A stretch of 64,000 nucleotides of DNA from Pleomorphomonas oryzae DSM 16300. Its GTDB lineage: Bacteria; Pseudomonadota; Alphaproteobacteria; Rhizobiales; Pleomorphomonadaceae. Below are positions 48,107 through 56,767 of the stretch, one piece after another. The position numbers were made by a program, and so were the translations under genes. Numbering within the stretch: position 1 is the first letter of the stretch; each line of letters opens with the position of its first letter. The DNA lies in contig NZ_AUHB01000008.1 in the NCBI RefSeq assembly GCF_000422965.1, positions 62,001 through 126,000 on the forward strand, read 5' to 3'. A model generated the notes under the pieces. That model worked only from the letters and a program-made list of their open reading frames with translations, did no database searches and was not told where the DNA came from.

Positions 48107-48131
48107 TCACCCATCGACGATCACCAGGAAT

Positions 48132-48158
48132 GGCCGCCCTTCACCGGGCGGCCTTTTT
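48132..48158 (+). terminator. Terminator of member 2
   Basis: GGCCGCCC and GGGCGGCC form a perfect stem around TTCACC, followed by TTTTTG. The same stem sequence ends members 3 and 4. Confidence 0.9.
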
Positions 48159-48179
48159 GTTTGCAAGCGTTGATGCCCA

Positions 48180-48294
48180 GAGCATTCGCAGACTAGATTG
48201 AAATATCGGGTCATCAAGCGAATGCTCCAGATTCATGTGCTGGAGCAGCCGCTTTTCGATCAGGTTGATTCAACCTGATCGGCGGGTACTCTAG
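48180..48294 (-). repeat. Mosaic palindromic repeat, copy 5
   Basis: On the minus strand it has ACCCGCCGATCAGG, then CCTGATCGAAAAGCGG, GCTCCAGCACATGAATCTGG and AGCATTCG, matching 7984-8060 nearly base for base. It lies between terminator 2 and leader 3. Confidence 0.8.
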
Positions 48295-48706
48295 GCCGCC
48301 TGACCGTTCGCGCCGGTCTCCGATGGCGGCACACGCCCCTTCCCCACTTCCTGAGAAAATTGCGGCTTAAGATCTAGCCACTTCGTGATCGGAAGCCGGA
48401 TTACGTGCCATTTGCCCGTGAACGATCGACGGCCGGTTTTCCTCGGCACACTGCGCTTTTCCTGAGCTCAACCGCCCCCCTTCAACTCACTGCACACGCT
48501 TTTGCGATCCGGCAGTCAACTCCGAGGCGCGCACTCGTCAGCAACACCCCGTTTCGCCGTGATCGAGCAAGGTGCAAATGACAGTCATCGGCAGCGAACA
48601 AGACCTCCCCGCTGCCCCCAAGACAAAACGAAGACAAGACCAAGACCGGACAATCGAAGTCAAACCGAACAAAACCACCCCAATGAACGATCTCAGGAGT
48701 TTCATC
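48295..48706 (+). promoter_or_regulatory. Gene-free stretch ending in the leader of member 3
   Basis: The first 200 bp hold nothing I recognise. From about 48495 the cluster leader runs: TTCAACTC, GCGCGCACTCGTCAG, CCCGTTTCGCCGTGATCGAG, CAAGGTGCAAATGACAG, GTCATCGGCAGCGAACAA and CCTCCCCGCTGCC. It is nearly identical to leader 4. A 66-base insert absent from leader 4 follows, including an ATG (48683) in frame with the gene, before AGGAG and the ATG at 48707. Confidence 0.6.
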
Positions 48707-49078
48707 ATGAACAGCAAGTTCTTCGCCGCCGCCATCTTCGCCGCCGCTCTCGTTCCCGCCGTCGCCAATGCCGGCCAGGTCTTCTATGACCCGTCGGTCG
48801 AAAGCGGTTCCTCGCCCTTCGTTGCCCTGCCGAGCCAGGTGAACCCGGCCAATGCCGCCGCCGCGGCCGCCGATGCCCAGCGCTATGCCAGCGTTGCCGG
48901 TGACGCGGTGATCGGTACCCACGGCGCGTCGGCCCAGACCGTAACCGAATATGATCCGGGTGCCGCCGATGGCGACTCGGCCTTCACCACCACGCGGATC
49001 CTGCCGGGCGCTTCCGCCCCGATCGCCAAGCCGCACTACATTCCCTACGCGGACAACAGCGCCGTCATCGGTTGGTAA
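48707..49078 (+). CDS. Small secreted protein, member 3
   Basis: A 123-residue exported protein. The signal peptide MNSKFFAAAIFAAALVPAVA ends at NAG. The mature chain reads VFYDPSVESGSSPFVALPSQ, VNPANAAAAAADAQRYASVA, IGTHGASAQTVTEYDPGAAD and PHYIPYADNSAVIGW. It differs from member 4 at few positions. AGGAG stands seven bases before the ATG. Own leader and terminator. Function unknown; the family is not one I recognise. Confidence 0.8.
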   Translation: MNSKFFAAAIFAAALVPAVANAGQVFYDPSVESGSSPFVALPSQVNPANAAAAAADAQRYASVAGDAVIGTHGASAQTVTEYDPGAADGDSAFTTTRILPGASAPIAKPHYIPYADNSAVIGW

Positions 49079-49125
49079 ACTGACCGCCCGAACATCGATC
49101 GTCACCTGAGTGGCGATCATCAGAA

Positions 49126-49153
49126 AGGCCGCCCCAAGCCGGGCGGCCTTTTT
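49126..49153 (+). terminator. Terminator of member 3
   Basis: AGGCCGCCC and GGGCGGCCT pair around CAAGCC, followed by TTTTTG. A smaller hairpin precedes it (GATCGTCAC...GTGGCGATC, 49097-49118). Confidence 0.9.
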
Positions 49154-49527
49154 GCTTTCGGAGCCCCTGTTGGTTTCGCCCCGACCATCAACAGGCACAA
49201 TGCCAATTTCGCCGGCTTTGGCAGAAAATATAAGACCAAAGTCGAAATCGGTTCGTGATCGAAACCGCGTCTCGTTCACGAGAATCCGGCAAGGAAAAGC
49301 AGCCGAAGTGGTCCGGTTTGCCGCGCCATACCGGGATTTTTCTGGAGACCGTCCGAACGGATCAACTTCCGCAACACGAACCCGCGATCCAGCGTTCAAC
49401 TTTCTGACGCGCACTCGTCAGAAACAGCCCGTTTCGCCGTGATCGAGCAAGGTCCAAATACCGGTCATCGGCAGCGAACAAACCTCCCCGCTGCCCCTCA
49501 ACAGACATGAAGACCGGAGTTTTGATC
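49154..49527 (+). promoter_or_regulatory. Gene-free stretch ending in the leader of member 4
   Basis: From about 49359: GCGTTCAACTTTC, GACGCGCACTCGTCAG, CCCGTTTCGCCGTGATCGAG, CAAGGTCCAAAT, GGTCATCGGCAGCGAACAAA and CCTCCCCGCTGCC. The blocks match leader 3 closely over about 100 bp, well beyond what two unrelated promoters would share. GGAG then stands before the ATG at 49528. Nothing is recognised before 49350. Confidence 0.6.
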
Positions 49528-49896
49528 ATGAACAAGTTCCTCACCGCCGCCGCTTTCGCCCTCGCTCTCGTTCCCGCCGTCGCCAACGCCGGCCAAGTCT
49601 ATTTCGACCCGTCGGTCGATAGCGGCTCCTCGCCCTTTATCGCTCTGCCCACCCAGGTGAACCCGGCCAACGCCGCCGCCGCTGCTGCTGATGCCCAGCG
49701 CTATGCCAGCGTTGCTGGCGACGCAGTGATCGGTACCCACGGAGCTTCCGCCCAGGCGGTCACCGAGTATGATCCGGGTGCTGCCGATGGCCAGTCGGCC
49801 TTCTCGACCAAGCTGGTGCTGTCCGGCGCCAGTGCCCCGGTCGCCCAGCCGCACTACGTGCCCTACGCTGACAACAGCGCCGTGATCGGCTGGTAA
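49528..49896 (+). CDS. Small secreted protein, member 4
   Basis: A 122-residue exported protein. The signal peptide MNKFLTAAAFALALVPAVA ends at NAG. The mature chain reads VYFDPSVDSGSSPFIALPTQ, VNPANAAAAAADAQRYASVA, IGTHGASAQAVTEYDPGAAD and PHYVPYADNSAVIGW. Members 2-4 keep the same spacing of every block, while the third positions of codons vary. This suggests selection on the protein. Own leader and terminator. Function unknown. Confidence 0.8.
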   Translation: MNKFLTAAAFALALVPAVANAGQVYFDPSVDSGSSPFIALPTQVNPANAAAAAADAQRYASVAGDAVIGTHGASAQAVTEYDPGAADGQSAFSTKLVLSGASAPVAQPHYVPYADNSAVIGW

Positions 49897-49912
49897 CCAG
49901 ACCGAAGCCATC

Positions 49913-49966
49913 GATCGTCACAGACTGACGATCACAGGAAAGGCCGCCCAACTGGGCGGCCTTTTT
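49913..49966 (+). terminator. Double hairpin terminator of member 4
   Basis: GATCGTCA/TGACGATC (49913-49933) is followed by AGGCCGCCC/GGGCGGCCT with loop AACT (49941-49962) and TTTTTG. It also lies just before the stop of the minus-strand MarR gene. Confidence 0.9.
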
Positions 49967-49978
49967 GCTGTTGGATCT

Positions 49979-50425
49979 TTACTCGGCGTGATCGTGGATC
50001 TTGTCGCGGATATCATCGAGCGACGTCCGGAGAGCTCGGGCTGCCTCGGCACTGATACCGACAGCGCCGGCAATGGCGCAGGACACCTGAGCCGCCTTCC
50101 CCTTGAGGCCATTGCCCTTTCCCGTGACGCGCAACAGTACCTGGCGTTCGTCCCTGGGATTGCGCAGCCGTGTGATTAGCCCCGCCGCCTCCAGTCGCTT
50201 CAAGAGCGGCGTCAGCGTGCTGGAATCGAGGAATAACGCCTCGCCCAGTTCCTTCACCGAACATCCCTCATGGTTCCACAGCGCCACCATCACCAGAAAC
50301 TGCGGATAGGTAAGGCCGATGTCGTCAAGCAGGGGGCGATAGAGCTGATTGAAGGCGAGACCGGCCGAATAAACCGAAAAGCACAGGAGATCCTCGATTT
50401 GAGGCAAAGCTGGGTCGGCGGTCAT
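49979..50425 (-). CDS. OhrR-type MarR regulator
   Basis: A 148-residue winged-helix regulator. DLLCFSVYSAGLAFNQLYRPLLDDIGLTYPQFLVMVALW is the signature of OhrR proteins, where the cysteine in LCFSVYSA senses organic hydroperoxides. The DNA-binding part is SVKELGEALFLDSSTLTPLLKRLEAAGLI followed by the wing RNPRDERQVLLRVT. The usual target, ohr, is not next to it. Instead a haloperoxidase-like hydrolase is divergent, with two operator-like sites between. Oxidant sensing is inferred from family knowledge. Confidence 0.9.
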   Translation of the reverse strand: MTADPALPQIEDLLCFSVYSAGLAFNQLYRPLLDDIGLTYPQFLVMVALWNHEGCSVKELGEALFLDSSTLTPLLKRLEAAGLITRLRNPRDERQVLLRVTGKGNGLKGKAAQVSCAIAGAVGISAEAARALRTSLDDIRDKIHDHAE

Positions 50426-50616
50426 GGGCGTTTTCTCCAGCGAGGAAAGAGCGACCAGCCCCTATCCCAGCCTTATCTTTGGCTTTTCGAGCGGTTCCGG
50501 CGGACGCATTCTCCCGAGGTTTTGCGCCGAGAAGAGCCCCCAAACAAGAGTGCTATTCCTGACAAGAGCTGGGATCATTTTTGCCGGTACGTCCTGTACC
50601 AGGAATAATTAGTGCA

Positions 50617-50683
50617 CGATTAATTCGCAAGCGATTGACATCGCTCCTTCGCTTCGGCATATAAATCGCGTGCAAATTAATCG
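50617..50683. promoter_or_regulatory. Two OhrR/MarR operator-like sites
   Basis: CGATTAATTCGCA at 50617-50629 and its inverted counterpart TGCAAATTAATCG at 50671-50683 share the core ATTAAT flanked by GC and TGCA, as OhrR/MarR sites do. They lie between the regulator and the hydrolase gene at 50715, in an AT-rich patch. Confidence 0.65.
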
Positions 50684-50714
50684 CACACAACATATAAATC
50701 CAAAGGACGATATC

Positions 50715-51536
50715 ATGAGCCATTTCACCACCACCGACGGCACCACCCTCTTCTACAAGGACTGGGGTGCCGGCCAGCCCATCGTCTTCTCGCATGGTTG
50801 GCCGCTGTCTTCCGACGCCTGGGACCAGCAGATGCTGTTCTTCGGCCAGAACGGCTTCCGTGTGATCGCCCATGACCGCCGTGGCCACGGCCGCTCCGAC
50901 CAGACCTGGGACGGCAACAACATGGACCGCTACGCCGACGATCTCGCCGAGCTGATCGAGGCGCTCGACCTCAAGGATGTCGTGCTGGTCGGCCACTCCA
51001 CCGGCGGCGGCGAAGTCGCCCATTACGTCGGCCGCCACGGCACCGCCCGCGTTGCCAAGGTGGTGCTGGTCGGCGCCGTGCCGCCGCTGATGCTGAAGAC
51101 CGCCGCCAACCCCGACGGCACGCCGCTCGCGGTGTTCAATGGCATTCGCGAGGGCACGGCCAAAAATCGCTCGCAGTTCTATTTCGATCTGACTATCCCC
51201 TTCTACGGCTTCAACCGCGACGGCGTGACGGTCAACGAAGGCCTGCGCGAGAACTTCCGCCGCATCGGTCTGCAAGGCAGCGTCAAGGGCCAGGTCGACT
51301 GCATCCACGAGTTCTCGGAAGTCGACTACACCGACGACCTCAAGGCCATCGACAAACCCGCCCTGTTCATTCACGGCGATGACGACCAGATCGTGCCGAT
51401 CAAGGCGTCGGCCGAACGCGCCGCCAAGATCGTCGCCGGTTCGACCCTGAAGGTCTACGCAGGCGCTCCGCATGGCCTGGCCGAGACCGAGGCCGACCGC
51501 TTCAACGCCGACGTGCTCGCCTTCATCCGCGGCTGA
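50715..51536 (+). CDS. Non-haem haloperoxidase-like alpha/beta hydrolase
   Basis: A 273-residue cytoplasmic enzyme of the cofactor-free haloperoxidase (perhydrolase) group. Seen: [53 protein letters not shown], the nucleophile elbow [20 protein letters not shown], the acid DDQIVPI and the final [14 protein letters not shown]. Such enzymes form peracids from carboxylic acids and peroxide. Divergent from the OhrR-type regulator, so it is probably induced by hydroperoxides. AAGGA precedes the ATG. The natural substrate is unknown. Confidence 0.92.
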   Translation: MSHFTTTDGTTLFYKDWGAGQPIVFSHGWPLSSDAWDQQMLFFGQNGFRVIAHDRRGHGRSDQTWDGNNMDRYADDLAELIEALDLKDVVLVGHSTGGGEVAHYVGRHGTARVAKVVLVGAVPPLMLKTAANPDGTPLAVFNGIREGTAKNRSQFYFDLTIPFYGFNRDGVTVNEGLRENFRRIGLQGSVKGQVDCIHEFSEVDYTDDLKAIDKPALFIHGDDDQIVPIKASAERAAKIVAGSTLKVYAGAPHGLAETEADRFNADVLAFIRG

Positions 51537-51638
51537 CGGCAAATTCAGCCGGCCGGGCTCTGAAGTCCGGCCGGACAACTCCAAGCAACTCCCTCGACTC
51601 CGAGCTCAACCAATTCCATTTTCTGGAAGGGAATCATC

Positions 51639-52403
51639 ATGCCCAAGATCGCCGCCACCGCCCTTGTCCTCAGCGCCCTCGTCTCTGGCGCCGCCGCCGC
51701 GCCGACCAAGCCAACCGTCGTCCTGGTCCACGGCGCGTTTGCCGACTCCTCCAGTTGGAACGGCGTCATCGCTGCCCTGCAGGCCAAGGGCTATCCGGTG
51801 GTTGCCACTGCCAATCCGCTGCGTAGCGTTGCTTCGGATGCTACCTACGTGTCTGATGTGGTGAGCAGCATCGACGGCCCCGTCGTTCTGGTCGGCCATT
51901 CCTATGGGGGCCAGGTGATCACCACCGCCGCCAACGGCCACGACAACGTCAAATCTCTGGTCTACGTCGCCGCTTTCGCGCCGGATGCGGGCGAAGCGGC
52001 GGCCGATCTCGCGGGCAAGTTCCCCGGCAGTACGTTGGGCGAAGCACTGGCCGCGCCGGTCAAACTCGCTTCTGGCGGCGTCGATCTCTACATCGACCAA
52101 GCCAAGTTCCGGAACCAGTTCGCCCACGACGTGCCCGAAGCGCAGGCGGCGCTGATGGCAGTTGGCCAGCGGCCGATCACCGAGGCGGCCCTGACCGAAA
52201 AATCGGGAACGCCAGCCTGGAAGCATCTGCCGTCGTGGTTCGTCTATGGCGATGGCGACAAGAACATCCCGGCCCAGGCGTTGCAGTTCATGGCCGACCG
52301 CGCCGGCTCCAAGCACACCGTGGTGGTCAAGGGCGCTTCGCACGTGGTTATGGTGTCGCAGCCTCAGGCAGTCGCCGAGCTGATTGACGAAGCGGCCCGC
52401 TAA
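51639..52403 (+). CDS. Exported alpha/beta hydrolase
   Basis: A 254-residue hydrolase with a signal peptide (AATALVLSALVSGAAA) and hence periplasmic. Family marks are VVLVHGAFADSSSWNGVI, the elbow VVLVGHSYGGQVITTAA, YGDGDKNIPAQ and KGASHVVMVSQPQAVAELI, typical of the EstC/MhpC-like alpha/beta hydrolases. It follows the haloperoxidase-like gene by 102 bp in the same direction, so it may belong to the same regulon. Confidence 0.9.
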   Translation: MPKIAATALVLSALVSGAAAAPTKPTVVLVHGAFADSSSWNGVIAALQAKGYPVVATANPLRSVASDATYVSDVVSSIDGPVVLVGHSYGGQVITTAANGHDNVKSLVYVAAFAPDAGEAAADLAGKFPGSTLGEALAAPVKLASGGVDLYIDQAKFRNQFAHDVPEAQAALMAVGQRPITEAALTEKSGTPAWKHLPSWFVYGDGDKNIPAQALQFMADRAGSKHTVVVKGASHVVMVSQPQAVAELIDEAAR

Positions 52404-52848
52404 TACCAGCAAGCAAGCATCGCTGACCCAACAAGGATATGCCGGCGACAGGCGAGCCGGCATATTCAATATGCTACCATTTTCCAATATCAGCCGGCCG
52501 AGCCGCGGCACCGGAGCGCCCCAGCAACGGGACGTCTCCGAAGGCCCGAGGCGAGTCTATGGGATAGCCTGCGCAAGGATCTGGGCTAGCCTGAGCATTA
52601 ACCTCAAGTTAAGTATTGCAGTCATGACGGCCTCGCCTTTTCCTCAAAGCTCCGAGGCGGTGCCGACAACCGCCGGCGCGTCGGCCTCAATTATTCATGC
52701 GGTTCATCCTAACTGACCGTTCTGTCCTAAGCCTTCCCATTACTTGAGGATTTCCTAGAATAGTCCGTAGGGCTGATCCTACTTTCCCGGTTGAAATCTA
52801 AGACTATTTTTGGCACCGTTAGAAAGCCTCTATCTCGGTCGGATAACG
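52404..52848 (+). terminator. Intergenic region with a long hairpin
   Basis: ATATGCCGGC (52437-52446) and GCCGGCATAT (52456-52465) are perfect 10 bp inverted arms 34 bp after the hydrolase stop, with no T-run. This is probably the end of the upstream transcript. The rest of the 445 bp gap holds no gene I can support. Confidence 0.5.
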
Positions 52849-54741
52849 ATGTTCAGCAAGCTGCCTGCCGACGACCTAGACCTCATCGACATATTCAATG
52901 CCTCGGCCAACGCGTACGTTATTTTTACGCGAGATCTGATTATCGCGGGTTGCAACGACGCCTATCTTCGGACAGTCGGCCGCGCGAGCCGGGAGGAGAT
53001 TGTTGGCCGGTATCTGTTCGAGGCTTTTCCGGCCGCTCCCCAATCGGACGAATACCGGATTCTGACATCCTCATTCAGTCGGGTACTCGCCACCAATCAG
53101 CCCGATCACATCGCGCTTCTGCCCTACAGCACGTCGCGCCCCGGCGAACCGCCGGTGATACGCTATTGGAGCGCCACCCACATGCCGCTCCGCAACAAGC
53201 GGGGCGAACTGGCCTACATTCTTCAGCACACCGAAGACGTCACCGAGCTTCAGACGCTGCGCGAGCGCAACGCCCGCGCCAACATGGCCGAATCCGGCGT
53301 GCTGGCGCGGGCGCAGGCCGTGCAGACGGCGAGCGACAAGCTGTTCGGCGAAATCGCCCTGCTGCGCGACCTATTCGAGCAGGCGCCCGGGTTCATCGCC
53401 GTGTTGACCGGCCCCACCCATGTTTTCGAACTGGCCAACGACGCCTATCGACGGCTGGTCGGCCGTGACAACCTGATAGGTCAGCCGCTAGCTGAAGCGT
53501 TGCCGGAAGTCGTCGACCAGGGCTTCGTCGACATTTTGGATCAGGTCTGGCAATCGGGACATCCCTATACCGGCCAAGCCATACCTGTTTTCCTCCTGAG
53601 GGCCAGCAAGACGCCGCCGGAACTCCGGCATATCGACTTCGTTTACCAGCCGATCCGCGACGCCCAAGGCACCATGACCGGAATCTTCGTGCAGGGTCAC
53701 GACGTCACGGAACGCTGGCGCGCCCAGCGCGATCTCCAGCGGCAGACCGACTTGCTGCGCCTTGCCCAGGATGGCGGTGGCTTCGGCACCTATGATTGGG
53801 ATCTCAAGACCAACAGGGTATACGGCACCCGGCTGTTCCGTGAACTGTTTCACTTGCCGGATACCCCCGATGGGGTCTCCATCCAAGATGTGCTGCGCCA
53901 TCTCCACCCCGACGACGCTCCACGATTGGCCGCGCTGATAAGCGCTGTCAGCCCGGAACTGGAGGAGCCGCACGAATTCAAGCTGCTCATCGACGACCGC
54001 GTCACCTGGGTCGGCGCGCGCGGCACCATCGTCCGTGATGCCTATGGCGAGCCCGAACGGGTGCTGGGCGCGGTGCATGACCTGACGCAGCGCAAGCAGA
54101 TCGAGGAGCGGCTCGACATGGTGGCCCGCGAGAGCGCCCATCGCGTCAAGAACATCCTGACGATCATGCAGATCATCAGCGAGAACACGCTGCGCCGTGC
54201 CACTTCGCTTGAGGCGGCACGCCAGAGCCTCGGCGACCGCATCGCCGCCCTCAACCAGGCGCAGGTTCGCATTCTGGCCGGCCCCAAGGATAGTCGCCTC
54301 GATGCCATCGTTCGCGACACGTTCACCATTACCTATCAGTTGGACAACCGGATCGTCATTGAGGCCGAGGGCGACGCCGAACTGGCGCCACGTACCGGTC
54401 TCGGCCTTGCTCTCGCCCTGCACGAGCTCATCACCAACGCCTTGAAATATGGCGCTCTTTCAGTTGCCGATGGCAAGGTGATCATCGGTTGGCGCCTTAC
54501 TCCCTGCCCAACGTCGGGCACCGTGCGCGTCAATCTCGACTGGCGGGAAGTGGGCGGTCCGCCGGTGACCAGCAGTGCTGGCGGCCAGGGCTTTGGCTCG
54601 ATGCTGATCCGCAACAGCCTCGCCCACGATCCGGCAGGTCGGGCCGACTGGCTCGCCGCTCCCGATGGCGTACGCTGCCAGTTCGTTTTTACCGCCAAGC
54701 CAGTCACCGAGACCGCTGAGGAACAAGCGACCGCGAGTTGA
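52849..54741 (+). CDS. PAS-containing HWE-family sensor histidine kinase
   Basis: A 630-residue cytoplasmic kinase. Three PAS regions are visible (starting near DIFNASANAYVIFTRD, DLFEQAPGFIAVLTGPTH and LLRLAQDGGGFGTYDWD, the last one GAF/PAS fold 3 type). The dimerisation block has the phospho-acceptor histidine in ESAHRVKNILTIMQIISENTLR. The ATP-binding part has ALHELITNALKYGAL and the diagnostic W-x-E (LDWREVGGPPV) followed by GQGFGSMLI. HWE kinases often feed the general stress response (PhyR) or blue-light signalling. No cysteine for LOV chemistry is apparent. No partner response regulator is adjacent. ATG at 52849 preferred over an upstream TTG. Confidence 0.92.
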   Translation: MFSKLPADDLDLIDIFNASANAYVIFTRDLIIAGCNDAYLRTVGRASREEIVGRYLFEAFPAAPQSDEYRILTSSFSRVLATNQPDHIALLPYSTSRPGEPPVIRYWSATHMPLRNKRGELAYILQHTEDVTELQTLRERNARANMAESGVLARAQAVQTASDKLFGEIALLRDLFEQAPGFIAVLTGPTHVFELANDAYRRLVGRDNLIGQPLAEALPEVVDQGFVDILDQVWQSGHPYTGQAIPVFLLRASKTPPELRHIDFVYQPIRDAQGTMTGIFVQGHDVTERWRAQRDLQRQTDLLRLAQDGGGFGTYDWDLKTNRVYGTRLFRELFHLPDTPDGVSIQDVLRHLHPDDAPRLAALISAVSPELEEPHEFKLLIDDRVTWVGARGTIVRDAYGEPERVLGAVHDLTQRKQIEERLDMVARESAHRVKNILTIMQIISENTLRRATSLEAARQSLGDRIAALNQAQVRILAGPKDSRLDAIVRDTFTITYQLDNRIVIEAEGDAELAPRTGLGLALALHELITNALKYGALSVADGKVIIGWRLTPCPTSGTVRVNLDWREVGGPPVTSSAGGQGFGSMLIRNSLAHDPAGRADWLAAPDGVRCQFVFTAKPVTETAEEQATAS

Positions 54742-54772
54742 TCAGGGTCAGTTTTAACGCGAAGAGACCTCC

Positions 54773-55786
54773 TCAGCCGTGAACCAGCCCGACCTTGCCA
54801 AAATGCGACCCTTCTTCCAGATAGCCGATCGCCGCGACAACGTCCGTCCAATGGAAGGTGCGATCGATCACCGGTCGCAGGTCATTGACCTCGATCGCCC
54901 GACACATAGCCTCGAACGACTCGCGTGACCCCACCGGAATGCCGCGTACCTGAACCTGCCGGGTAAAGATATCGAGCGGATTGATGCCCCCCTCCCGCCC
55001 GCCGAGATAACCGATGACGTTGATCTGACCGCGCCGCGCGCACGCCTTTAGCGACTGCTGGAAGCTTTGCGGCCCGCCTACCTCGATGACATGGTCGACG
55101 CCTCGGCCATCGGTAAGATCAAAGACGGCATCGCCCCACTCCGGGATACGCTGGTAGTTGACACCCGCGAAGGCCCCGAGCGCCTTGGCGCGTTCCAATT
55201 TCTCGTCGCTGCTGGACGTGACGATGACCCTGGCTCCGCTGAGGCGGGCAAACTGCAGAGCAAACAGCGATACGCCGCCCGTTCCCTGGACGAGGACCGT
55301 TTCACCGGCCTTGATACCTCCCTCCGTGACGAGGGCATGCCATGCCGTGACCGCCGCGCACGGCAGGGTCGCGGCCTCTACGTCGGTCAGATTTTTCGGA
55401 GCGAGCACTGCCGCCTGCTCGTCGAGCAGCGCGTACTCAGCCAGCAGGCCGTCATAGGGGCCGCCGCGCTGGTAGCCTGTTTCCGCCATGCGGAAGGATC
55501 CGCCAACCCAACGCTGCCAGAACGTGCTGCACACCCGATCGCCGATCTTGAACCGCGTGACGTCCGCGCCGACTTCCACCACTTCGCCGACGCCGTCCGA
55601 CAGCGGAACGAGCGGCAGGCTGAAGGCGGTGTGATAGGTGCCGTTGGTGATCTCGACGTCGCGATAATTGAGTGCCGTGGCCTTCACGCGGATCAGCATT
55701 TCCTGGCGGCGCGGCTTGAGGATCGGCCGCTCGACCAGCCGAAGATTGTCGGGGCTGGCACTATCCTGGAGAACGATTGCTTTCAT
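54773..55786 (-). CDS. Zinc-type alcohol dehydrogenase/quinone oxidoreductase family protein
   Basis: A 337-residue MDR-superfamily NAD(P)-dependent oxidoreductase. The GroES-like half has MLIRVKATALNYRDVEITNGTY and LPLVPLSDGVGEVVEVGADV. The cofactor loop is VLVQGTGGVSLFALQFARLSGARVIVTSSS. The catalytic zinc cysteine of classical alcohol dehydrogenases is replaced by NYRD, so it is more like the zinc-free quinone oxidoreductase-like branch. AGGAG precedes the ATG at 55786. Divergent from a LysR gene that probably regulates it. Confidence 0.92.
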   Translation of the reverse strand: MKAIVLQDSASPDNLRLVERPILKPRRQEMLIRVKATALNYRDVEITNGTYHTAFSLPLVPLSDGVGEVVEVGADVTRFKIGDRVCSTFWQRWVGGSFRMAETGYQRGGPYDGLLAEYALLDEQAAVLAPKNLTDVEAATLPCAAVTAWHALVTEGGIKAGETVLVQGTGGVSLFALQFARLSGARVIVTSSSDEKLERAKALGAFAGVNYQRIPEWGDAVFDLTDGRGVDHVIEVGGPQSFQQSLKACARRGQINVIGYLGGREGGINPLDIFTRQVQVRGIPVGSRESFEAMCRAIEVNDLRPVIDRTFHWTDVVAAIGYLEEGSHFGKVGLVHG

Positions 55787-55845
55787 CTGGGCATCTCCTG
55801 TTGAGGTGCGGAAAGGATGCACTTGCCAGAGATGACTTTCAAATT

Positions 55846-55867
55846 CATAATAATAAATATCATTATG
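55846..55867. promoter_or_regulatory. AT-rich palindrome between the dehydrogenase and lysR genes
   Basis: CATAAT-A-ATA and TAT-C-ATTATG form an interrupted palindrome ending 10 bp before the lysR start. Its length and T-N11-A-like symmetry fit a LysR site that also covers the regulator's own start region. Confidence 0.5.
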
Positions 55868-55877
55868 CAGGTGAAAC

Positions 55878-56741
55878 ATGTTTGACGAGTTGCGCACCTT
55901 TGTCCTGTTCGGCGAAGAAGGCTCCCTGCAGAAGGTGGCGCAGCGACTTCCGCTGACGCAGCCGGCGGTCAGCCGTCAGGTGCAGCGGCTGGAACAGGCG
56001 CTTGGGCTGCGGTTGCTCGACCGCCGGCAGAAGCCGCCGGCCCTGACCCCGATGGGCGTGGAGGTGCTGGCCCGTGGGCGAGAAATTCTCGAAGCCGTCG
56101 AGAAGCTGAAGGCCATTGCCGCGCCCCCCGAGCCGGAGGGCGTGTTTCGGGTCGGCCTCGTCAACGGCCTCGCCCACGACACGCTGGCGAAAAGCTTCGC
56201 CGCCGTGATCGAGCGCTTTCCTCGTGTGTCACTGCGTCTCAAATCGGGGTGGAGCAGCGAACTGGCCGAACAGCACCGAATGGGACTTCTCGATGCCGCG
56301 ATCATTCTATCCGATGGCTCGCAGTTCTATGACGCCGAGACGATCGGCGAAGAACACCTGATCGCCGTGGCCGCGCGCGATCTCTCCGCCTCGCCGGAAC
56401 AACGGCAACGGCTTGGCTGGGTGCTGAGCCCCGAGCCCTGCGACGCCCGACGCAGCCTAGCCAAGCGGCTGGCGCAACATAACCTTCCCCTTATCGTGGT
56501 TGCTGAAATCGAGCACGCCGGGCTGCAGATGGCACTCGTGCGCCAGGGACTCGGGCTGGGATTGATGCCGAAGCGGCTTCTCGGCCGGACCCCGCCGGAC
56601 GATATCGAAGAGATAGATGCTGTGAGCGGCTTTCACCTCGACGTGTTGATGCTCCGCTCACCGCATCTCGGCGCTATGGCGAAGGTTGCCGACGCCATCG
56701 CAACGGAAACAAGAGCCTTCGTCGCACAGAGCAACACCTGA
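55878..56741 (+). CDS. LysR family transcriptional regulator
   Basis: A 287-residue regulator. The helix-turn-helix is at the start (FDELRTFVLFGEEGSLQKVAQRLPLTQPAVSRQVQRLEQALGLRLLDR). The periplasmic-binding-type effector domain begins near VFRVGLVNGLAHDTLAKSFAAV, and it ends LGLGLMPKRLL through a short tail. Divergent from the zinc-type dehydrogenase gene with a 91 bp gap carrying a palindrome. Inducer unknown. Confidence 0.92.
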   Translation: MFDELRTFVLFGEEGSLQKVAQRLPLTQPAVSRQVQRLEQALGLRLLDRRQKPPALTPMGVEVLARGREILEAVEKLKAIAAPPEPEGVFRVGLVNGLAHDTLAKSFAAVIERFPRVSLRLKSGWSSELAEQHRMGLLDAAIILSDGSQFYDAETIGEEHLIAVAARDLSASPEQRQRLGWVLSPEPCDARRSLAKRLAQHNLPLIVVAEIEHAGLQMALVRQGLGLGLMPKRLLGRTPPDDIEEIDAVSGFHLDVLMLRSPHLGAMAKVADAIATETRAFVAQSNT

Positions 56742-56767
56742 ATCGGCACCCAAAAGTCGCCTAAATC

